Assembly (NCBI GenBank): GCA_028703545.1
Contig: JAQVMR010000003.1
Coordinates: 1 to 29,287, forward strand
Reading direction: 5' to 3'
From: Patescibacteria group bacterium
GTDB taxonomy: Bacteria; Patescibacteriota; Patescibacteriia; UBA1558; S5-K13
Length of the DNA: 29,287 nucleotides
In this document: positions 24,625-29,287 of the stretch, piece by piece
How the letters are laid out: each line of letters starts with the position of its first letter
Position numbering within the stretch: the first letter of the stretch is position 1
Program-made: the position numbers and the translations under genes
Notes under the pieces: model-generated
What the model saw: the letters and a program-made list of their open reading frames with translations, nothing else
The model's database searches: none
What the model was told of the DNA's origin: nothing

Positions 24625-25428
24625 ATGGAAAAAATTCCTTTACCAAACAAAATTGAATATAAAGAGGTTAAAAAGAATCAAACTCAAATTTCAATAGAGC
24701 CTCTTTTTCCGGGTTATGGAATTACAATTGCAAATCCACTAAGAAGGGTGCTTTTATCATCTCTTACTGGTGCGGCTATAACTAAAATTAAAATTAAAGG
24801 AATTAAGCAAGAATTCTCATCACTTCCTTATTTAAAAGAAGATATTGTTGATTTTATTTTAAATATCAAAAAAATCAGAATTAAAATGTTTCAAGATGAA
24901 CCAATTATTTTAACTTTAAAAACAAAGGGTGAGAAAGAATTAACAGCCGGAGATATTTCAAAAAATGCTCAAGCAGAAGTAGTTAATCCAGAACTTGTTT
25001 TAGGACATTTAACAGATAAATCAGCTGAAATTGAAATAGATTTTACTGTTGAGCGTGGTAAGGGATATGTAACAGTAGAAGAAAAATCAAATGAAGATTT
25101 GGCGGTTGATGAAATAAGTCTTGATTCATTATTTACACCAATTGTTAATGTAAGTTTTAATATAGAGGCAGTTAGAGTAGGAAAAATTACAAACTATGAA
25201 AAATTAATAATGAAAGTAGAAACAGATGGAACTGTTACTCCAAAAGAAGCCTTTTCAAATGCAAGTAAAATACTGATTGATCATTTATTATTATTACATG
25301 GGGAGGATTATAATTTAGAAGAAGAGGAAAAAATAGAAGAAATTGTAGAAGAAAAACCTGCGAAAGAAAAAAAAGAAAAGAAAGAAAAACCTACGAAAGA
25401 AAAAAAAGAAAAGAAATCTAAAAAATAA
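24625..25428 (+). CDS. rpoA: RNA polymerase alpha subunit, N-terminal domain only
   Basis: Alpha dimers start assembly of RNA polymerase. From the ATG (24625) it has 267 residues. MEKIPLPNKIEYKEV matches the usual start, followed by PGYGITIANPLRRVLLSSL and the insert domain, ending the N-terminal domain at SKILIDHLLLLHGEDYNLEE (about 217-236). The normal C-terminal domain with its helix-hairpin-helix repeats, which binds UP elements and activators, is absent. In its place is a low-complexity Glu/Lys tail (EEKPAKEKKEKKEK and similar). The stop is a clean TAA and rplQ follows after 12 bases. A TTG at 24604 would add seven residues that do not look like RpoA. Confidence 0.95.
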   Translation: MEKIPLPNKIEYKEVKKNQTQISIEPLFPGYGITIANPLRRVLLSSLTGAAITKIKIKGIKQEFSSLPYLKEDIVDFILNIKKIRIKMFQDEPIILTLKTKGEKELTAGDISKNAQAEVVNPELVLGHLTDKSAEIEIDFTVERGKGYVTVEEKSNEDLAVDEISLDSLFTPIVNVSFNIEAVRVGKITNYEKLIMKVETDGTVTPKEAFSNASKILIDHLLLLHGEDYNLEEEEKIEEIVEEKPAKEKKEKKEKPTKEKKEKKSKK

Positions 25429-25440
25429 TTTATTATAAAT

Positions 25441-25794
25441 ATGCGTCATCAGAACAAGAACAAAATATTAGACAGAAAAGTCGGACCAAGACGAGCTTTA
25501 ATAAAAAATTTAGCTGGCTCTGTTATAATATTTGAAAAGGTAAAAACAACAACAGCAAAAGCAAAAGTTATTAAACCTTATGTAGAAAAATTAGTAACAA
25601 AATCGGCTAAAAATGATCTTGCCACAAGAAGATATTTAATGACAAAATTAAATTCCTCAAAGGCTGTCAAAAAATTACTTGAGGTAATTGGTCCAAAATT
25701 CAAAGAAACAAAAGGTGGATATCTAAAACTCATAAAAACTGACGAGAGACAGGGAGATGGAGCAAAAATGGTATATATAACATTTAGCAAATAA
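25441..25794 (+). CDS. rplQ: Large-subunit ribosomal protein bL17
   Basis: 50S protein near the exit tunnel. The 117 residues read MRHQNKNKILDRKVGPRRAL, then IKNLAGSVIIFEKVKTTTAKAK in the next segment, RYLMTKLNSSKAVKKL and KTDERQGDGAKMVYI, as expected. Normal length and location directly after rpoA; rplM starts 5 bases after the stop. Confidence 0.97.
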   Translation: MRHQNKNKILDRKVGPRRALIKNLAGSVIIFEKVKTTTAKAKVIKPYVEKLVTKSAKNDLATRRYLMTKLNSSKAVKKLLEVIGPKFKETKGGYLKLIKTDERQGDGAKMVYITFSK

Positions 25795-25798
25795 AAAT

Positions 25799-26158
25799 AT
25801 GAATTCTATAAAAAGAGAAAAACTTACATTAGATGCAACTGACAAAATCATGGGAAGACTTACTACGAAAATAGCAATGCATCTGATGGGAAAAACAAGT
25901 AGCTCATACAAGGCAAATATTGATATGGGTGGTTCAGTTGACGTTTTAAATGTTTCAAAAATGAAACTTTCTGGTAGAAAAATAGCACAAAAGCTTTATC
26001 AAAGACCAACTAAATATATTGGACATTTAAAAACAACCCAGTTAAAACATGTCTTTCCTGAAAAAGCTGACTGGGTTTTGAAAAAAGCTGTTTATCGAAT
26101 GCTTCCAAAAAACAAACTTAGAGATCAGATGATAAAAAGATTACATTTTAAAAATTAA
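25799..26158 (+). CDS. rplM: Large-subunit ribosomal protein uL13
   Basis: Early-assembly 50S protein. The 119 residues include LTLDATDKIMGRLTTKIAMH, the DVLNVSKMKLSGRKIAQKLY segment, and VLKKAVYRMLPKNKLRDQMI, the conserved C-terminal block. It is about 20 residues shorter than the E. coli protein, lacking the last C-terminal segment. rplM-rpsI follow the alpha operon directly here and appear co-transcribed with it. Confidence 0.97.
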   Translation: MNSIKREKLTLDATDKIMGRLTTKIAMHLMGKTSSSYKANIDMGGSVDVLNVSKMKLSGRKIAQKLYQRPTKYIGHLKTTQLKHVFPEKADWVLKKAVYRMLPKNKLRDQMIKRLHFKN

Positions 26159-26173
26159 TATTTTATTGATTAT

Positions 26174-26575
26174 ATGACAAAAAATAATGAACAATATAAA
26201 TATGGAATAGGTAGAAGAAAAACAGCCACTTGTAGTGTGAGATTATATGAAGAAAAAGGTGAAATTACTGTAAATGATAAAACATTGAATGATTACTTTA
26301 AAAATAAAAGCTTAGTTGATTTGGCCCTTGATGCACTTCAAATATTAAATTTGATAGGGAAATATAAAATTACAGCCAAAACAAAAGGTGGTGGATTAAA
26401 ATCCCAAGCAGAGTCAATAAGATTAGCAATAGCGAGATCACTTATAAAAATAGACCCGGAATATAAAACAACCTTGAAAAGCAAAGGGTTTTTAACAAGA
26501 GATCCAAGAAGTAAAGAAAGAAAAAAGCCTGGACTTAAAAAAGCAAGAAGAGCACCACAGTGGGCAAAACGTTAA
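26174..26575 (+). CDS. rpsI: Small-subunit ribosomal protein uS9
   Basis: 30S head protein whose C-terminal tail reaches the P-site tRNA anticodon. The 133 residues include YGIGRRKTATCSVRLYEEKG, the KTKGGGLKSQAESIRLAIAR block and the basic ending KKARRAPQWAKR, which keeps the terminal Lys-Arg that contacts tRNA. Last gene of the operon; a strong terminator starts about ten bases later. Confidence 0.98.
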   Translation: MTKNNEQYKYGIGRRKTATCSVRLYEEKGEITVNDKTLNDYFKNKSLVDLALDALQILNLIGKYKITAKTKGGGLKSQAESIRLAIARSLIKIDPEYKTTLKSKGFLTRDPRSKERKKPGLKKARRAPQWAKR

Positions 26576-26585
26576 ACTATTATAC

Positions 26586-26617
26586 AAAAAACGATCCATT
26601 TCTTGGGTTGTTTTTTT
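26586..26617 (+). terminator. Terminator of the ribosomal-protein operon
   Basis: AACGATCCA (26590-26598) pairs with TGGGTTGTT (26604-26612, two wobble pairs, 5-nt loop), and flanking A and T runs extend the stem to 26586 and 26616. A clear rho-independent terminator. Confidence 0.88.
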
Positions 26618-26626
26618 AATTCTAGT

Positions 26627-26658
26627 AATTTATAATTGAATAATAATGATTATAAATT
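26627..26658. repeat. A/T-only inverted repeat between rpsI and the flippase gene
   Basis: AATTTATAAT (26627-26636) is the perfect inverse of ATTATAAATT (26649-26658), with a 12-base loop. The rest of the 214-base gap is nearly pure A/T with no clear promoter. The bases 26739-26789 share TAAATCAATTGAAAAT and TAAATAATAAATAAA words with the gaps before RuBisCO and AMP phosphorylase. Confidence 0.5.
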
Positions 26659-26789
26659 TACTATTTTTAAATTTTAATTAAATTTTTATTTATTATTTAT
26701 TAATGAAATACAAAAAAAGTAAATAAATAATAATTAACCAAATAGTAAATCAATTGAAAATTGCGAAATGGTAAATAATAAATAAATCC

Positions 26790-28247
26790 ATGAAATCACC
26801 TGAAAATAAAATTGTAAAAAACACTGGATATTTTACCGGTGCTTTGGTTTTACAAAAAATTGTTTCATTTATATATTTTTCATATCTTGCAACTAAACTT
26901 GGCGCAGAAAACACTGCTTCTTATTTTTTTGCATTATCTTTTTCAACAATTTTTTCTGTTTTCGTTGATTTTGGACTCGCAAGTCTTATGAATAGAGAAA
27001 TCGCAAAAAATCAAGAATCAGACCAAAAATTACTTTCAAATTCAATAGGAATTAAATTATTAAGCTCTACTATTGTATTTTTTGTAATAATTCTGACATC
27101 AAAAATTTTAGGCTACTCACAATATCTTATAAAAATGATTGTACTTTCTTCATTTATAATGATTTTGGATAATTTTACATCTTTATTTTTTTCTATTATA
27201 AGAGGAAAACATAATTTAAAATATGAAAGTATTGGCTCCATAGCATTTCAATTAATTGTTGCTTGTCTTGGTTATATAACACTAAAAATTACAAAAGATC
27301 CATTTACACTTCTTTTTGCAATTCTTTGTGCAAGTTCAATAAATTTAATTTATTCTTCGATAATTATAAAATTCAAATATAAATTATCGGTCGTCCCCAA
27401 ATTTGATAAAAATTTTATCAAAATCTTAATCATCTCAGCGCTTCCATTTGCAATTTCCGCAATTTTTACAAGAATTTCTGGAAGTATTGATTCAATAATT
27501 CTTTCAAAAATGTCAACACAAATGTCTCTTGGTTATTATGCCTTGGCCTATAAAATAACTTTTGCATTTCAATTTATTCCAATGGCTTTCTCGGCATCAC
27601 TTTATCCAGCCTTTACACATTTTTATAATTATGAAAAAGAAAAACTCTATAATATTTTTAATAAAAGTATGAAATATTTGCTTTTAATTAGTATGCCAAT
27701 TAGTTTTGGAATTATTGCAATTGCATATCCTATAACCATAAAAATTTATGGACAAAGTTTTATTGGTTCAGTTTTGACATTACAAATATTAATTATAAAT
27801 CTTCCGTTTATATTTTTAACATTTCCAACTGGAGCATTTTTAAATGCTTGTAATTTGCAAAAAATACATACAAGAAATATAGGCATTACTATGATTATAA
27901 GCATAGTGTTAAATCTAATTTTAATTCCAATTTATGCTCAAAATGGAGCGGCAATTGCTTCGGTTTTATCTTCAGCCATATATCTAATATTAAATATAAA
28001 TAGCTCTATTAAAAAAATAGAGTATAAAAGTAAAGAGCTTATAATAAATTTTATTAAAATCTTTATATCTTGCTTAATTATGTATTTTATTGTTATTTTT
28101 ATAAATCCTAAAATAAATTTATTAATTTCTATAATATTAGGAATAATTTCTTATACTTTGTCAATATTTTTACTTAAAATTTTACAAAAAAATGATATTC
28201 AAATGATTATAAATATATTTAGAAAAAAACCAGAATCAGGGCTTTAG
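26790..28247 (+). CDS. Polysaccharide flippase (MOP/Wzx-like)
   Basis: An integral membrane protein of 485 residues with about 12-14 hydrophobic helices, of the oligosaccharide/polysaccharide flippase branch of the MOP exporter superfamily. The start NTGYFTGALVLQKIVSFIYF, then LGAENTASYFFALSF and VDFGLASLMNREIAKN, is typical of RfbX/Wzx-like proteins. LGYYALAYKITFAFQFIPMA and ASLYPAFTHFY continue the pattern in the second half. It would move lipid-linked sugars across the membrane for surface glycans or S-layer glycosylation. MurJ is less likely because the sequence fits Wzx-type repeat-unit flippases better, but the distinction is not firm. No glycosyltransferase genes are visible here. Stop is TAG. 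Confidence 0.88.
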   Translation: MKSPENKIVKNTGYFTGALVLQKIVSFIYFSYLATKLGAENTASYFFALSFSTIFSVFVDFGLASLMNREIAKNQESDQKLLSNSIGIKLLSSTIVFFVIILTSKILGYSQYLIKMIVLSSFIMILDNFTSLFFSIIRGKHNLKYESIGSIAFQLIVACLGYITLKITKDPFTLLFAILCASSINLIYSSIIIKFKYKLSVVPKFDKNFIKILIISALPFAISAIFTRISGSIDSIILSKMSTQMSLGYYALAYKITFAFQFIPMAFSASLYPAFTHFYNYEKEKLYNIFNKSMKYLLLISMPISFGIIAIAYPITIKIYGQSFIGSVLTLQILIINLPFIFLTFPTGAFLNACNLQKIHTRNIGITMIISIVLNLILIPIYAQNGAAIASVLSSAIYLILNINSSIKKIEYKSKELIINFIKIFISCLIMYFIVIFINPKINLLISIILGIISYTLSIFLLKILQKNDIQMIINIFRKKPESGL

Positions 28248-28274
28248 GTGGTCTTATAATTTAATTAAATAATT

Positions 28275-28303
28275 TTGCCATATTCCCAAAAATAGAATAT
28301 AAT
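28275..28303 (+). promoter_or_regulatory. Promoter giving a nearly leaderless protease mRNA
   Basis: TTGCCA (28275-28280), 17-base spacer, perfect TATAAT (28298-28303). The predicted start near 28310 lies only three bases before the ATG at 28313, and no Shine-Dalgarno exists. Confidence 0.7.
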
Positions 28304-28312
28304 TTATTATAT

Positions 28313-29287
28313 ATGCGACTGATTTTAAAAGACAAAATCGGTATATTTTTAGTAGTAATGACATGTTTGTTTGTTACATGTTTTTTTGTTGAGAAAAATG
28401 ATGCAAAACAAGAAGTTCTTATAGAAACAAAAAATGGGGAAATAAAAAAATTTCAATTAAGTATCAAAAATTTTGACAAAGCAAAACAAAAATTATTAAA
28501 AAATTCACAAATAAAGTCAGTTTCAAAAAATTATTCTTATTATATATCTGCATATCCAAATGATCCTCATTATGGCTTTCAAGATTACATAAAGCAAATT
28601 AATGCTGATAATGCCTGGACATGGGCAACGGATGCAAGTGCGGTAACAATAGCTGTTATTGATACTGGAATTGACTATAATCATCCCGATTTAAAAGATA
28701 ATATTTGGATAAATGGAAAAGAAATTCAAAATGATGGTATTGATAACGATGAAAATGGATATATAGATGACTATTATGGTTGGGATTTTGTAAATAATTC
28801 TTCTGATAATACTGTAAAACTTAGTATCGGCTTCAGTAAATATGCCGTAAATCACGGAACTGTTGTTGCTGGAATAATTGGTGCTGTTGGCGGAAATAAA
28901 GAAGGAGTAACGGGAATTGCATGGAAAACAAAAATAATGTCTCTGCGGGCTCTTGATAGTCAAGGAAATGGAAATACCTATGATGTAGCGCGTGCAATAG
29001 ATTATGCAATAAAAAACAAAGCAGACATTATAAATCTCAGTTTTGTTGGTAATGTTGATGATGAAATATTAAGAAACTCTATAGAAAGGGCTTATAATTC
29101 TGGGATCATAGTTGTTGCAGCATCTGGTAATGAAAATGGCATTGGGGTTGATCTACAAAAGGAAGCAAAGTATCCAATTTGTTATGATTTAGGAAAAAAT
29201 ACAGTAATAGGCGTTGGTTCTGTAGATAAAAATAATATATTGTCTTATTTTTCAAATTATGGAGAAACCTGTATCGATATATTAGCC
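28313..29287 (+). CDS. Subtilisin-like (S8) serine protease, 3' partial
   Basis: An exported endopeptidase; 325 codons are visible and the frame is open to the right edge. A signal or anchor helix (about residues 8-26) is followed by a short propeptide ending near SKNYSYYISAYPNDPHYG, which resembles fervidolysin-type leaders. The catalytic Asp is D117 in AVIDTGID and the catalytic His is H181 in NHGTVVAGIIG. VVAASGNEN supplies the oxyanion-hole Asn. The catalytic Ser lies past the window. Between Asp and His sits DGIDNDENGYIDD (141-153), an Asp-rich loop that looks calcium-binding. ATG 28313 is chosen because the hydrophobic N terminus starts there and the promoter sits just upstream. Confidence 0.9.
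   Translation, partial: MRLILKDKIGIFLVVMTCLFVTCFFVEKNDAKQEVLIETKNGEIKKFQLSIKNFDKAKQKLLKNSQIKSVSKNYSYYISAYPNDPHYGFQDYIKQINADNAWTWATDASAVTIAVIDTGIDYNHPDLKDNIWINGKEIQNDGIDNDENGYIDDYYGWDFVNNSSDNTVKLSIGFSKYAVNHGTVVAGIIGAVGGNKEGVTGIAWKTKIMSLRALDSQGNGNTYDVARAIDYAIKNKADIINLSFVGNVDDEILRNSIERAYNSGIIVVAASGNENGIGVDLQKEAKYPICYDLGKNTVIGVGSVDKNNILSYFSNYGETCIDILA

Overview
The window looks like a chromosome segment of a Patescibacteria/CPR (Parcubacteria-like) bacterium. The basis is strong A+T bias, very few Shine-Dalgarno sequences, shortened core proteins (an alanyl-tRNA synthetase without its C-terminal domain, an RNA polymerase alpha subunit without its C-terminal domain), an AMP phosphorylase / ribose-1,5-bisphosphate isomerase / RuBisCO set, and secreted proteins built from repeats. 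All recognised genes lie on the + strand. TAA is the usual stop and one TGA stop occurs inside an ATGA overlap, so the standard bacterial code fits. The phylum call is inference; no rRNA is present.

Layout. (1) 1-2207: secD (cut by the left edge, with a parvulin-type segment ahead of its SecD domain) and secF, ended by a terminator. (2) 2278-3514: a strong promoter and a protein joining a sigma-70 region-4-like helix-turn-helix to a C-terminal HARE-HTH-like region. (3) 3518-14119: a long same-strand run with small gaps. It holds a membrane protein and a VirD4/TraG-like ATPase, then ribose-1,5-bisphosphate isomerase, two short-chain dehydrogenases, RuBisCO large subunit, AMP phosphorylase, mnmA and a CorA-like transporter, closed by a terminator. 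The isomerase, RuBisCO and phosphorylase form the complete nucleoside-monophosphate route from AMP through ribose-1,5-bisphosphate and ribulose-1,5-bisphosphate to two 3-phosphoglycerates, which could feed salvaged nucleotides into lower glycolysis.

(4) 14179-16554: an island of visibly higher G+C with one secreted protein that has a strong Shine-Dalgarno, a boxA-like leader, a dockerin-like repeat and a type IX secretion-type C-terminal tail. It looks foreign to this genome, either transferred or misassembled. (5) 16572-22304: promoter, remnant of a GxxExxY gene, short alaS, a large ELW-repeat surface protein and a DUF1015 protein. (6) 22318-26617: heptad repeats, tandem promoters, then infA-rpmJ-rpsM-rpsK-rpsD-rpoA-rplQ-rplM-rpsI and a terminator. 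(7) 26790-29287: a polysaccharide flippase and a subtilisin-like protease cut by the right edge and predicted to be almost leaderless.

The best leads are the RuBisCO operon with its two embedded dehydrogenases, the foreign type IX-tailed protein, and a cluster of transcription oddities (region-4/HARE protein, alpha subunit without CTD, near-consensus promoters).
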